A stretch of DNA of 64,000 bases, from assembly GCA_016720145.1 (NCBI GenBank), contig JADJXV010000002.1:1-64000 (forward strand), given 5' to 3'. Source of the DNA: Ignavibacteria bacterium (lineage in GTDB: Bacteria; Bacteroidota; Ignavibacteria; Kapaibacteriales; UBA961). This document shows positions 1-10,872 of this stretch, piece by piece; the first letter of the stretch is position 1, and every line of letters begins with the position of its first letter. Under the pieces are notes generated by a model. The model worked only from the letters and a program-made list of their open reading frames with translations, was not told the DNA's origin and searched no databases. The position numbers and the translations under genes were made by a program.

Positions 1-2
1 CG

Positions 3-807
3 GAAGCCAAGAAAACAGCGAGCGTGATGGAACATCGCCGTCAAGCTGCCGAACGTGATAAAGAAATTGAAATTGAACGGGCAAAAGCTTCCGGTGAGAG
101 GAAAATTCTCGATAATATCCTTCCGAAAGAAATCACCGCCCGCCTGATTAATGGTGAGAATCCAATTGCCGACCACTTCGAATCTGTCAGTGTTTTATTC
201 ATGGACATTGTCGATTTTACACCCCTCGCTACCTCAATTACCGCACAACAACTCGTGCATTTACTCAATGCCATCTTCTCCGCCGCCGATGGCGTGATGC
301 GTGAATTCGGATTAGAGAAAATCAAGACTATAGGCGATGCTTATATGGCGGTAGCCGGCGCACCTGTCGTTCAAGCTGACCATGTCGCACGCGCTGCGCA
401 AGCCGCTCTCAAGCTACTCGATGTGATGGAAAACCTCGTTGTTACCTTCCCTGAAAATTATGGTGATAGAAGTTGGATTCAATCTATTCCCGAAATACAA
501 GTGCGGATAGGTTTGCATTGCGGTTCGGCTGCTGCAGGAGTCGTGGGTGAGAATAAATTCCTCTACGATTTATGGGGTGATGCAGTGAATACAGCAAGTA
601 GGATGGAGAGCCATGGCGAGCCGGGGAAGATACATATATCAGAAGAATTTTTGAAGAAATTGTTAATGGTGAATGGCGAATGGTTAATGGAAGAATCAGA
701 CGATTTTTCCTCATTAACCATTAATCATTTACCATTAACCATTATCCCACGTGGCGAGATGGATATCAAAGGCAAAGGGATGATGAAAACGTATTTTTGG
801 AGAGATT

Positions 808-821
<14 letters not shown>
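3..821 (+). CDS. Class III adenylate cyclase, C-terminal part (cut by window start)
   Basis: The reading frame is open from base 3 and matches the C-terminal third of the next gene, so this is the 3' end of a TPR-cyclase paralogue whose TPR part lies before the window. A charged helical linker leads into DNILPKEI, then the catalytic domain. It shows the two metal-binding Asp in FMDIVDFT, the adenine-contacting Lys in EKIKTIGDAY, and Asp, Asn and Arg of DLWGDAVNTASRM, which is the ATP-specific pattern. It should make cAMP from ATP in the cytoplasm. Near the C-terminus (bases 663-741) it carries an in-frame palindromic insert absent from its neighbour. Its stop lies inside the next gene (14-bp overlap), so the two are probably co-translated. 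Confidence 0.9.
663..741. repeat. In-frame palindrome inside the cyclase gene
   Basis: A 28-base arm at 663-690 and a near-complementary arm at about 713-741 (a few mismatches) surround a ~22-base loop. Both arms are built from TTAATGGT/AATGGTTAATG words. The insert stays in frame between the HISEEF segment and the conserved DIKGKG segment. The paralogue has an unrelated low-complexity stretch at this spot. Confidence 0.75.
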
Positions 822-3117
<2,296 letters not shown>

Positions 3118-3156
3118 TTCACTGAATTTGGAGCAAGTACATACAACCAAAAACAT

Positions 3157-3184
3157 AAAAGCCCACGAAAATACGTGGGCTTTT
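3157..3184. terminator. Bidirectional intrinsic terminator
   Basis: Stem AAAAGCCCACG (3157-3167), 6-base loop, CGTGGGCTTTT (3174-3184). It lies between the convergent cyclase and WD40 genes and has A/T tracts on both sides, so it can serve both strands. Confidence 0.85.
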
Positions 3185-3204
3185 ATCGTTTATTGCCTCA
3201 AATT

Positions 3205-4602
3205 TTACTCCACTACCACAGCGTGCGCCGTGCCATTCCACTCTGCCATATACATACCGGCGGGCAATCCTTCCACGCTCATTGTCCACTCGCTTGTGCC
3301 GGCAGGAAGTGTGACGCTCGCAGCTTGCATGCCGAGCATAGTGACAAGGCGGAGTGTCGTCGGATGCGAGATTGATTCTCCAAAATTCAGTTGAATATTC
3401 TTGGCTGCGGGATTCGGATACAGCGTGAATCCGGGGTTTGTTGCGTTGGGTAATTCTTCGACCTTGTTTGGGTCGGTGATATACCAGATTTTTGCGGTGC
3501 GGTCATCTCCGCCGGTGGCTATTCTTTTGCCGTCGGGACTCCAGCGCGCGGTATTGACACCGGTATTTTCTGTGTGCCCTTTGAGGGTGAGGAGTTTTGC
3601 GCCGTCAGATGACCAGATGATTGTTGTACTATCCGAACTTGCTGTGGCTATCTTCGAGCCGTCCGGACTCCAGTATGCGGTATAGATTCTGCTTCTATGA
3701 CCTTTTAGTGTTTGGAGTTTTTCACCACTTGATGAAGACCATGCAAACGCAGACTCCATACTTGACGTTACGAGTTTTGAGTTGTCAGGACTCCAATTCA
3801 CGCTCTCAACGACCCACGAATGACTCATTGTAAACAGCTTTTCACCATTTGAAGCTTGCCAAACAATACAATTCTTATCCATGCCTGCAGTTGCAATTTT
3901 AGTACCGTCCGGACTCCATGCCGCATCCTGAATTCCCAATGTATGTCCGCTCAATGTCAAGAGTTTTTCGCCGTTTGAAGATGACCAAATAATTGCTGTA
4001 TTATCAGCGCTAGCCGTAAGCACTTTTTCACCATTCGGACTAAAAAATATATGGTTAACTGTTTTCGAATGAGCATTTAACCCCAAGAGCTTATCACCGC
4101 TTGTCACCGACCATATACCTGCCGTTTTATCTGTGCTTGCTGTCGCAATTTTCGACCCGTCCGGACTCCAGCTCAGCATCTCAATTGCCATCGTATGCGC
4201 CTTGATAGTCAAGAGCTTTTCACCGTTAGCTGTTGACCAAATCACCACGAAAATTTTATAATTAGCAGGTGTAGAATCACTGTTTATCGTCGCAATTTTC
4301 GATCCGTCAGGACTCCAACTGATAGATTTAGCATAGGGTAACGTGTAGAGTTTCTCGCCGGTCACTGCCGACCATACGATGGCTGAATTATCGAGCGCGC
4401 CGCCCGACACGGTGGCTAATTTTGTGCCGTCCGGACTCCAGCGAACATCCTTGACATACTCTGTATGTCCCTTCAAATCAAACTGCACCGTGCCCGGTGT
4501 GCCGCTGAGAATACGTTCGCTATGCGTCTTCTGTTGAGCAGGTGCGTAACTGCCACTGAAAAAGAGACTTGCGATGAATACCATTGTGAATAAACGTTGC
4601 AT
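3205..4602 (-). CDS. Secreted WD40-repeat protein with T9SS sorting domain
   Basis: 465 aa from the ATG at 4602, chosen because a GGAGGT ribosome site lies just upstream (complement of 4607-4612) and the protein then begins with a typical signal peptide, MQRLFTMVFIASLFFSGSYA. An in-frame ATG 30 codons upstream would place the signal internally. About nine WD40 repeats of ~42 aa follow ('SPDGTKIATAS', 'IIWSSSNGEKLLTL'), enough for a beta-propeller. The last ~75 residues start YPNPAAKN and fit a type A type IX secretion C-terminal domain. The protein is probably exported and attached to the cell surface. Its ligand cannot be told from sequence. Confidence 0.88.
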   Translation of the reverse strand: MQRLFTMVFIASLFFSGSYAPAQQKTHSERILSGTPGTVQFDLKGHTEYVKDVRWSPDGTKLATVSGGALDNSAIVWSAVTGEKLYTLPYAKSISWSPDGSKIATINSDSTPANYKIFVVIWSTANGEKLLTIKAHTMAIEMLSWSPDGSKIATASTDKTAGIWSVTSGDKLLGLNAHSKTVNHIFFSPNGEKVLTASADNTAIIWSSSNGEKLLTLSGHTLGIQDAAWSPDGTKIATAGMDKNCIVWQASNGEKLFTMSHSWVVESVNWSPDNSKLVTSSMESAFAWSSSSGEKLQTLKGHRSRIYTAYWSPDGSKIATASSDSTTIIWSSDGAKLLTLKGHTENTGVNTARWSPDGKRIATGGDDRTAKIWYITDPNKVEELPNATNPGFTLYPNPAAKNIQLNFGESISHPTTLRLVTMLGMQAASVTLPAGTSEWTMSVEGLPAGMYMAEWNGTAHAVVVE

Positions 4603-4799
4603 TGTGACCTCCGATAAAATGGAAAATTGAGAGAAATTACTGTAAAAATTATGTACTTGTGGCAAGATAGCAGTTTTTTGTTTGGTGAGCAAGGAAATGA
4701 TGTATTTATGGAAGTTACTACCTCAAATTTCGGGAAGTTCTACTTCGGTATCCTTGGAAGGGCTACTTGTTTGGTCCCTATGAATAGCTATACGGAGGA

Positions 4800-5016
4800 T
4801 TTTTTTAACGCAGAGGCGCAGAGAACGCAAAGATTTCTCACTCTTTACGTATGACAAGAGTAGTACTAGCGAAGCTGCAATGTCATCGGAAAAATTGGTA
4901 TCTATAGTGTTCTTTGTGGGTTACCTTTGTGCCTTAGTGTTAAAAACTGATTTTCAACACGAAGCCCCGGAAAACGCAATGATATCTCTGCACCTCAGCG
5001 CCTCTGCGTTAAAAAA
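4800..5016. mobile_element. ~217-bp element with terminal inverted repeats, copy A
   Basis: The ends TTTTTTAACGCAGAGGCGCA (from 4800) and TGCGTTAAAAAA (to 5016) form 23-bp terminal inverted repeats with one mismatch. The interior (4897-4956) is nearly identical to the reverse complement of 38596-38654. It has no coding capacity, which fits a MITE-like non-autonomous element. It occupies most of the gap 4603-5216; the rest shows no gene. Confidence 0.8.
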
Positions 5017-5216
5017 TACCGGCAGAACGGCATTACCATGTTTATTTTAATCTATCTCTGTATTCCCAATAAATGCCTGGACGGCAACGGGTGACCGCAG
5101 GCGACGCTTGGAATTTGATGAAGGGGAACCAAAAATAGAGTCCAACAGCGGTAAAATTGTATTTTTGTGAAAAGATTCAACTTCTTGATGATTACTCAAT
5201 CTATTTAAGGACTTCT

Positions 5217-7715
5217 ATGCGCCGATTGCTCCTCCTTCTTGCCTTGTTTATCTGCAGTTCTGTCGCCGGGTTTGGACAGTTTTTTCACACCGAATCGCAC
5301 TATACCGAGCCGCTTGGTGAGCCGCGCGAGCACCCGATTGACATCAGTCGGATGACGCTCAAGGTGGAATTTGACGCGCCGAAGGGTATCGTCAAAGGTG
5401 TGGTGACGCATCTCTTTACGCCGCTTCGCCGTGGTGTTGATTCGATTGTGTTTGATGCGATTAAAATTTCCATCAAATCTGCTACTTTGAACGGCACATC
5501 ACTCCGCTTTCGCTCCACCGATTCCACGGTCATCGTCTATCCATCGCAGGCACTTTCGTGGGGAAGTACCGACTCGATAATTTTTAATTACGAAGCTACA
5601 CCTCGCAAAGGACTCTATTTCATCGGGTGGAATACCGAGGTAAAAAACACCAAAGAAATGGGCGCAACTCATCGACAAATATGGACACAAGGTCAGGCAA
5701 TCGACAACCGCGCCTGGATACCGATGTACGATGATGCGAATGATAAATTTATTACCGAGACGATCATTACGTTTGATAAGGACTATCAGGTGCTCTCCAA
5801 CGGAACAAAAGTCAGCGAGAAAAACAATAGCAACGGCACCAAAACATGGCATTACACGATGACGCATCCGCATGCAGGGTATCTGTTGATGCTGGGAATT
5901 GGCAAATATTCAATCGAACACCGCAAGTCTAAGTCAGGCGTTCCGGTGCATTTATGGTATTATACCGATTATCCTGAACGCATGGAACCAACCTATCGCT
6001 ACTCGACGGAGGCAATTGACTTTCTCGAAGAGCAGACCGGTGTAACGTATCCGTGGGAGTCGTATTCGCAGATTCCGGTGCAGGAGTTTACCTTCGGCGC
6101 TATGGAAAATACCACAGCTACAGTGTTTGGAGATTTCTCACAAGTGGATGTGCGTGGCTTCCTTGATCGCAACTATATAGGCACCAATGTGCATGAGCTT
6201 ACCCACCAATGGTTTGGCGATTTCATTACCGCGCGTAGCTTGAAGGGTACATGGTTGCAAGAAAGCTTTGCTACGTATTACCCTACCATTTTTAGTCGTA
6301 AATATTATGGAGAAGATGCATATCAGTGGTCACGTCGGGGTTCTCAAAATGCAGCGCTCTCCGCATCTGAAAAAGACCGTTTGCCGATTGTGCATACTCA
6401 AGCGGGTGGTTCGAGATTCTATCCAAAAGGCGCAGCCGTGATCGACATGATGAACTATGTCTATGGTGAGGAGGAGTTTAAACGCGTGATACAATATTAC
6501 CTCAAGAAACACAGCTATGCCAACGTAGAAACCAATGACCTTTATCTCGCCTTTCAAGATGTGCTTGGCGTCACGCCAAATTGGTTTTTTGATGAATGGT
6601 TGTATCGCGGCGGCGAACCGCATTATGAAGTAAAATGGGATGATTTGCGTGGTAAATCGGGACGTGAAACACGCATTTCGGTAGCACAAATTCAGCCGCG
6701 GGATGAGCTATCAGGTTTGTTTAAAATGCCGGTGGAATTTGAAGTGCATTACGCTGACGGAACGAGCGAGAAAAAACGCGAATGGATTGAAAAAGAACAA
6801 GAAACGGTGGTGATTCCAAATTCGAATAGTAAAGAAGTGGCGTATGTTTTATTCGACCCTGCTAGTCGTATTATCAAAAAAATGACATTCAAAAAACCCT
6901 TTGAAGAGCTCAAATCTCAAGTACTTGGCGCTCCGAATATGATCGACCGGTATGACGCGCTTGTTGGACTCAAGAATGACTCAAGCGATGTAAATGCCAA
7001 GCATAAGCTGCTTGCGCAGGTCTTCGACCGTGAAAAGTACTCCTCGATGAGAACAGAAATCGTCACACAGCTAGCAGAAGAGAAGTCTGAAACAGCGAAA
7101 TCGGTGCTTCATAAGGCATTCAAGGATAAAGAGATAGAAGTGCGTAAAGCAGTGTTGAACAATCTCAAAGGCGTTCCTGCGGACTTCCAAAATGATGTTG
7201 AATTTTTACTCAAAGACTCATCCTACGCGCTCATTTCAAGTGCAATGGACAAGCTCTCAGATGCTTATCCACAGAATGTACCACAATACTTAGCGCAGAC
7301 TAAAAACGAAATCGGTATGTATAATGTAGTCCGCATCAAATGGCTCGAAACACTTGCAGCCCATGATAAAAGCTCAATGGCAATCCCCGGCAAGAGCCCA
7401 AGTCAGGAGCAGCTCGGCACCGACGCCAAAGCAGCCACTGAAAAGCTCGTCGAATACGCCGGACCTGAATATGAATTCTGGACACGCCGCAACGCATTCA
7501 CTGCTCTCAAACGCCTCAATCATTGCACGGATATAGTAATAGCCCATCTCATCGACGGCGCTCTCAATCCCAACGAACGTCTCGCGACGCCCGCCAAAGA
7601 AACGCTCACGTATTTCTATCAGCAATTAGAGTCTAAAGCGAAAATTGTGAAGTATTACCGCGCAGGACAGTGGACACAAATGCAGAAGGATATGTTGGAG
7701 AAGATAATAAAGTAG
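5217..7715 (+). CDS. M1-family zinc aminopeptidase, exported
   Basis: 832 aa from the ATG at 5217. The ORF extends 20 codons further upstream, but this start gives a clean signal peptide (MRRLLLLLALFICSSVAGFG). The M1 hallmarks are present: the GAMEN exopeptidase motif (about 294-298), then HELTHQWFGD (326-335), with the third zinc ligand Glu in WLQES (about 349) at the expected 18-residue spacing. The C-terminal third resembles HEAT-like helical repeats. It should remove N-terminal residues from peptides in the periplasm or outside the cell. A TATTTTTG box at 5160-5167 may be the -7 promoter element. The gene is followed by a strong terminator. Confidence 0.93.
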   Translation: MRRLLLLLALFICSSVAGFGQFFHTESHYTEPLGEPREHPIDISRMTLKVEFDAPKGIVKGVVTHLFTPLRRGVDSIVFDAIKISIKSATLNGTSLRFRSTDSTVIVYPSQALSWGSTDSIIFNYEATPRKGLYFIGWNTEVKNTKEMGATHRQIWTQGQAIDNRAWIPMYDDANDKFITETIITFDKDYQVLSNGTKVSEKNNSNGTKTWHYTMTHPHAGYLLMLGIGKYSIEHRKSKSGVPVHLWYYTDYPERMEPTYRYSTEAIDFLEEQTGVTYPWESYSQIPVQEFTFGAMENTTATVFGDFSQVDVRGFLDRNYIGTNVHELTHQWFGDFITARSLKGTWLQESFATYYPTIFSRKYYGEDAYQWSRRGSQNAALSASEKDRLPIVHTQAGGSRFYPKGAAVIDMMNYVYGEEEFKRVIQYYLKKHSYANVETNDLYLAFQDVLGVTPNWFFDEWLYRGGEPHYEVKWDDLRGKSGRETRISVAQIQPRDELSGLFKMPVEFEVHYADGTSEKKREWIEKEQETVVIPNSNSKEVAYVLFDPASRIIKKMTFKKPFEELKSQVLGAPNMIDRYDALVGLKNDSSDVNAKHKLLAQVFDREKYSSMRTEIVTQLAEEKSETAKSVLHKAFKDKEIEVRKAVLNNLKGVPADFQNDVEFLLKDSSYALISSAMDKLSDAYPQNVPQYLAQTKNEIGMYNVVRIKWLETLAAHDKSSMAIPGKSPSQEQLGTDAKAATEKLVEYAGPEYEFWTRRNAFTALKRLNHCTDIVIAHLIDGALNPNERLATPAKETLTYFYQQLESKAKIVKYYRAGQWTQMQKDMLEKIIK

Positions 7716-7725
7716 GGCTCTTTAT

Positions 7726-7769
7726 AGACCTGACAGGTTTTCTTGAACCTGTCAGGTCTGTTTTTTTTT
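7726..7769 (+). terminator. Intrinsic terminator after the M1 peptidase
   Basis: A perfect 14-bp stem, AGACCTGACAGGTT (7726-7739) and AACCTGTCAGGTCT (7746-7759), with a 6-base loop, is followed by a run of nine T. Confidence 0.92.
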
Positions 7770-7872
7770 GGGGGTGGATATATGGTAAATTACATAAAAA
7801 AACACAACATCACTTCAAACTTATCATTATATTTCGTATCATTATAGTCAGGTTCATCCTGATATTGTTACT

Positions 7873-8694
7873 ATGAAACATAAATATATATCCACACAGT
7901 CCGGCGAACTTCTGGCGTATTTCAACGAGCAGAGTATTGCTTGCTTTGATAGTTCGCAGGCATTTAAAGCTCTTCCTCGCGTTAAAGACAGTACTATCAG
8001 GGAATTGCTGAGTGATATGACGCGGCGTGGGCTGCTCATGCGATTGAAGGATGGTGTGTATTACATTATTCCATACGAACAAAATGCTGAACTATTTATG
8101 CCCGACTGGCATTTGGTAGCCGGGTACCTTGCTTGTGGTACCAATCACTATGTCGGTTATTATTCGGCACTTGAGCTTCATAATCTCATTACCCAGCCAT
8201 CGCTGAAAGAACAGATTGTCGTTTCCAAGCAAATTCGTCCTCAGGAAATTCTCATCAAAAATGTTCGCTTTCAGTTCATCTATCACAATGCAGATCATTT
8301 TTTCGGCGCAAAGAAAATGTGGATAAATAATTATCACAATGTACTTTGTTCTGACTTGGAAAAAACATTTATTGATTGCTTATTCAAGCCCGACTACGCC
8401 GGTGGAATTGTTGAAATAGCCCGCGCACTCCATACTTCAAAAGACACCATCGACTACCAAAAGCTGCTTGACTATGCCATACAATTTAATTCCCAGGCGG
8501 TGATAAAGCGATTGGGATTTTTGCTGGAAACTCTTGGCATAAGCACTACTATTCTCGACAAGTTACAAGCGATTCGAACGTCGTCATACGTCGTTCTGGA
8601 CACAGAATTACCAAAATCCGGCAAACGCAGCAGCCGCTGGAGAATTCAACAAAATATAGAAACCGAAACAATTGCTTCAGCTATTCTAACATGA
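7873..8694 (+). CDS. abiEi: AbiEi-family antitoxin / transcriptional regulator
   Basis: 273 aa. The N-terminal winged-helix region (STIRELLSDMTRRGLLMRLKDGVYYI) and the 'HYVGYYSALELHNL' and 'SDLEKTFIDCLFKPDYAGGI' segments are typical of AbiEi antitoxins of type IV toxin-antitoxin systems. The family represses its own promoter through the N-terminal domain and neutralises the toxin without binding it directly. The stop overlaps the start of the next gene by 4 bp (ATGA), the usual abiEi-abiEii arrangement. The AT-rich leader 7770-7872 probably contains the autoregulated promoter, but no clear operator was resolved. Confidence 0.88.
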   Translation: MKHKYISTQSGELLAYFNEQSIACFDSSQAFKALPRVKDSTIRELLSDMTRRGLLMRLKDGVYYIIPYEQNAELFMPDWHLVAGYLACGTNHYVGYYSALELHNLITQPSLKEQIVVSKQIRPQEILIKNVRFQFIYHNADHFFGAKKMWINNYHNVLCSDLEKTFIDCLFKPDYAGGIVEIARALHTSKDTIDYQKLLDYAIQFNSQAVIKRLGFLLETLGISTTILDKLQAIRTSSYVVLDTELPKSGKRSSRWRIQQNIETETIASAILT

Positions 8695-9497
8695 TAAAAC
8701 CCGGAGAAATTCAGAAAAAAGCCGGCGCATCGGGCGTACGTGACCAGCAGATCGAAAAAGATTACGTGCTTTCATGGATATTATGTGGTGTGGCTCAGCA
8801 CGGGCAGCTTTCAGAGGCAATTGCTTTTAAAGGTGGGACAGTCTTAAAGAAAGTCTATTTTGAGGATTATCGGTATTCGGAAGACCTTGATTTTACGCTA
8901 CTTGACGACAACATTCCGAACGAGAAGATTTTCGATTGGTTCAATCAATCCTTCGCCTTTGTCAAAGAGGAGAGCAATATCCCGCTGGCTATCATCGACC
9001 ACAACGAACACGATGATGGTGGTATCAATTTTTACATCAGTTACATCGGTCCGCTTGGTGGAAAAGGGAGCAACAAAAAAGTGAAAATAGATATTTCACG
9101 AAGTGAGCAATTGGTATTTGAGCCGATACGAAAAGATGTTTTCATCGGCTACACGGATATCGAAGCCCATCAACTTCTCTGCTACCGGCTGGAAGAGATT
9201 TTGGTTGAAAAAATGCGTTCTCTCATGCAGCGAATGCAGGCAAGAGATTTATATGACATCTGGTATCTGCTTGAAATACATGGCATGAATGTTGATTTTT
9301 ACCTCCGTGAATTTGGCGCTAAATGTTCAATAAAACAAATCGACCACACTAATTTCCCTGAAAAATTAAAGGAACGACTTCCGCAATACAAAGGCCGATG
9401 GCAGAATTCGTTACATGAGCAAATAAAAGACTTGCCGGACTTTGACTTAGTAGTGCGCCAAGTACAACGGCATATCAAACAATTGGATTTTTCTTAA
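8691..9497 (+). CDS. abiEii: AbiEii-family nucleotidyltransferase toxin
   Basis: 268 aa, translationally coupled to the preceding antitoxin. The DUF1814 nucleotidyltransferase signature is clear: FKGGT (residues 47-50) followed by YRYSEDLDFTLL (about 60-71), giving the GG(T/S) and acidic metal-binding pair. 'RLEEILVEKMRSLMQRMQARDLYDIWYLL' (key residues E, K, R, D) is the usual distal block. Family members transfer nucleotides to essential cellular targets such as tRNA acceptor stems and cause growth arrest, often on phage infection. The target here is unknown. Confidence 0.9.
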   Translation: MIKPGEIQKKAGASGVRDQQIEKDYVLSWILCGVAQHGQLSEAIAFKGGTVLKKVYFEDYRYSEDLDFTLLDDNIPNEKIFDWFNQSFAFVKEESNIPLAIIDHNEHDDGGINFYISYIGPLGGKGSNKKVKIDISRSEQLVFEPIRKDVFIGYTDIEAHQLLCYRLEEILVEKMRSLMQRMQARDLYDIWYLLEIHGMNVDFYLREFGAKCSIKQIDHTNFPEKLKERLPQYKGRWQNSLHEQIKDLPDFDLVVRQVQRHIKQLDFS

Positions 9498-9530
9498 GGT
9501 GATGATTGGGGGAATTTTATCGTAGGAGAA

Positions 9531-10166
9531 TTATACTTGAGTATTAAACTCTTCCATCTCGAGGTTTCGAGACAGTGTATTCCAGTCTATCTCTACAACA
9601 ATACGCAGGACCTGATTATCAATCTCTATGATTTTGACCGGAAATTTAGAAGCTCGTACACATAATTTTTCAACTAATTCTTTCTGTTTCTTAGGAGTAG
9701 TAAAGTACCCAACTATTGCAGGATCCAAAATTACATTTGCATCATTATCATCTATTCTACAAATATGTACACCTAAGTTGCCTTTTCCAGAAATGCCTCC
9801 CATGAAAGTATCTCCAACTTTGAATTTACTGCCAAATAACAACATATTCTGTTTTCTTTGATTAATCTCATCATCATCATTTATAACCACTAAGAGGAAA
9901 GTTCCTTGATTTGGATAAGTAAGATCTAGAAATTCTATAATACCAATTCTAATTGAATAACTATCACCTGGCTTAATAGTGCCATTATGAAAATCAATAT
10001 AGTCTTTATGAGTAATTCGACCGTGATCAATAAAACCCAAAATATGATTGTACTCGAAATAAATCCCATAGCTCATTACTTTTACAATCGTAACATCAAT
10101 TTTGTCACCCCAATTGAGATTTCGAGGAATTTCTTCTCTTGTAGCAGGATTGATATTATCTAACAT
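9531..10166 (-). CDS. Hypothetical protein with an S1-like OB domain
   Basis: 211 aa. An AAGGAG ribosome site precedes the ATG at 10166. Residues ~15-100 ('NWGDKIDVTIVKVMSYGIYF', then 'GFIDHGRI') look like an S1 RNA-binding domain, with a second possible OB-like segment at about 110-150 ('KFKVGDTFMGGISGKGNLGV'). There is no signal peptide. It is AT-rich compared with ispF and lies convergent to the AbiE pair. A nucleic-acid-binding role is inferred from the fold only. Confidence 0.6.
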   Translation of the reverse strand: MLDNINPATREEIPRNLNWGDKIDVTIVKVMSYGIYFEYNHILGFIDHGRITHKDYIDFHNGTIKPGDSYSIRIGIIEFLDLTYPNQGTFLLVVINDDDEINQRKQNMLLFGSKFKVGDTFMGGISGKGNLGVHICRIDDNDANVILDPAIVGYFTTPKKQKELVEKLCVRASKFPVKIIEIDNQVLRIVVEIDWNTLSRNLEMEEFNTQV

Positions 10167-10252
10167 TTAATTTTCTCCTTGTATTGATTCTTGAATTCGA
10201 AGTTTGGCGTCTGCGTGCCATTTGCTCAAGCGCGATACCGGGAATTCGGAAG

Positions 10253-10284
10253 GTAATTGAACACTTCGACAAGCTCAGTGTGAC
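10253..10284 (+). repeat. REP-like dispersed repeat (GTAATTGAACACTTCGACAA type)
   Basis: GTAATTGAACACTTCGACAA followed by GCTCAGTGTGAC. Close copies occur at 34,689-34,720 and 35,700-35,732. Both half-arms also occur inside the palindromic elements at 12,713 and 54,194. Confidence 0.85.
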
Positions 10285-10324
10285 TGGCGAGAATTTACGC
10301 GCAACTTATTACTATATAAATCAC

Positions 10325-10804
10325 TTACACTTCCTCCACTTGACACACCGCAAATGCTGCTACGCCTTCGCCGCGTCCTACAAAACCAACTTTTTCGTTC
10401 GTTGTGGCTTTGACGGATACTCTGTTGAGCGGTAAACCGCACATTGCTGCGAGTGCCTCACGCATTGCTGCTCTGTGGGGCTGGATTTTGGGATTTTCGA
10501 GCACAATTGACACGTCAATATTGATGATTTTGAGTCCGTTTTCGGCGAGTAATTTCACGGCGTATTCCACAAACTGCCGGCTGTCGGCGTTTTTGTAGAG
10601 CGGATTGGTGTCGGGGAAATGTTCTCCTATATCGCCAAGCCCTGCCGCACCAAGCAGGGCATCGGTCAGCGCGTGGAGCGCCGCGTCGCCGTCGCTGTGT
10701 GCCACCGTGCCGAAAGTTGAAGGGATCCTCACACCGCATAATACAAGTGATTCACCTTCAGCAAGGCGATGAATATCATAACCAAGTCCTACCATAATTA
10801 TCAT
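10325..10804 (-). CDS. ispF: 2-C-methyl-D-erythritol 2,4-cyclodiphosphate synthase
   Basis: 159 aa, the usual family length. It converts CDP-methylerythritol 2-phosphate to the 2,4-cyclodiphosphate with loss of CMP in the non-mevalonate isoprenoid pathway. GLGYDIHRL gives the zinc ligands Asp10 and His12. 'AHSDGDAALHALTDALLGA' contains the third His and the substrate loop, followed by 'GDIGEHFPDT' and 'KATTNEKVGFVGRGEG'. The start is uncertain between residues M1 and M4, as neither has a strong ribosome site. It is divergent from xseA with TATTTTTG boxes on both strands between them. Confidence 0.95.
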   Translation of the reverse strand: MIIMVGLGYDIHRLAEGESLVLCGVRIPSTFGTVAHSDGDAALHALTDALLGAAGLGDIGEHFPDTNPLYKNADSRQFVEYAVKLLAENGLKIINIDVSIVLENPKIQPHRAAMREALAAMCGLPLNRVSVKATTNEKVGFVGRGEGVAAFAVCQVEEV

Positions 10805-10827
10805 CCAAATAATGAGAAAGAATGGCG

Positions 10828-10867
10828 CAAAAATAGTATAATTACCCGTGAATTTCCCGTATTTTTG
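10828..10867. promoter_or_regulatory. Divergent promoter region of ispF and xseA
   Basis: TATTTTTG occurs on the minus strand (complement of 10828-10835) and on the plus strand (10860-10867). It matches the Bacteroidetes -7 consensus TAnnTTTG. No convincing -33 TTTG partner was seen for either, so the assignment is tentative. Confidence 0.4.
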
Positions 10868-10872
10868 CCGGT

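Noticed and set aside
3401..3685. Open frames on the + strand inside the WD40 gene
   Set aside because: They are antisense shadows of a well-supported secreted WD40 gene with signal peptide and sorting domain.
7354..7536. Small + strand frame inside the M1 peptidase gene
   Set aside because: Out-of-frame overlap with conserved coding sequence and no ribosome site.
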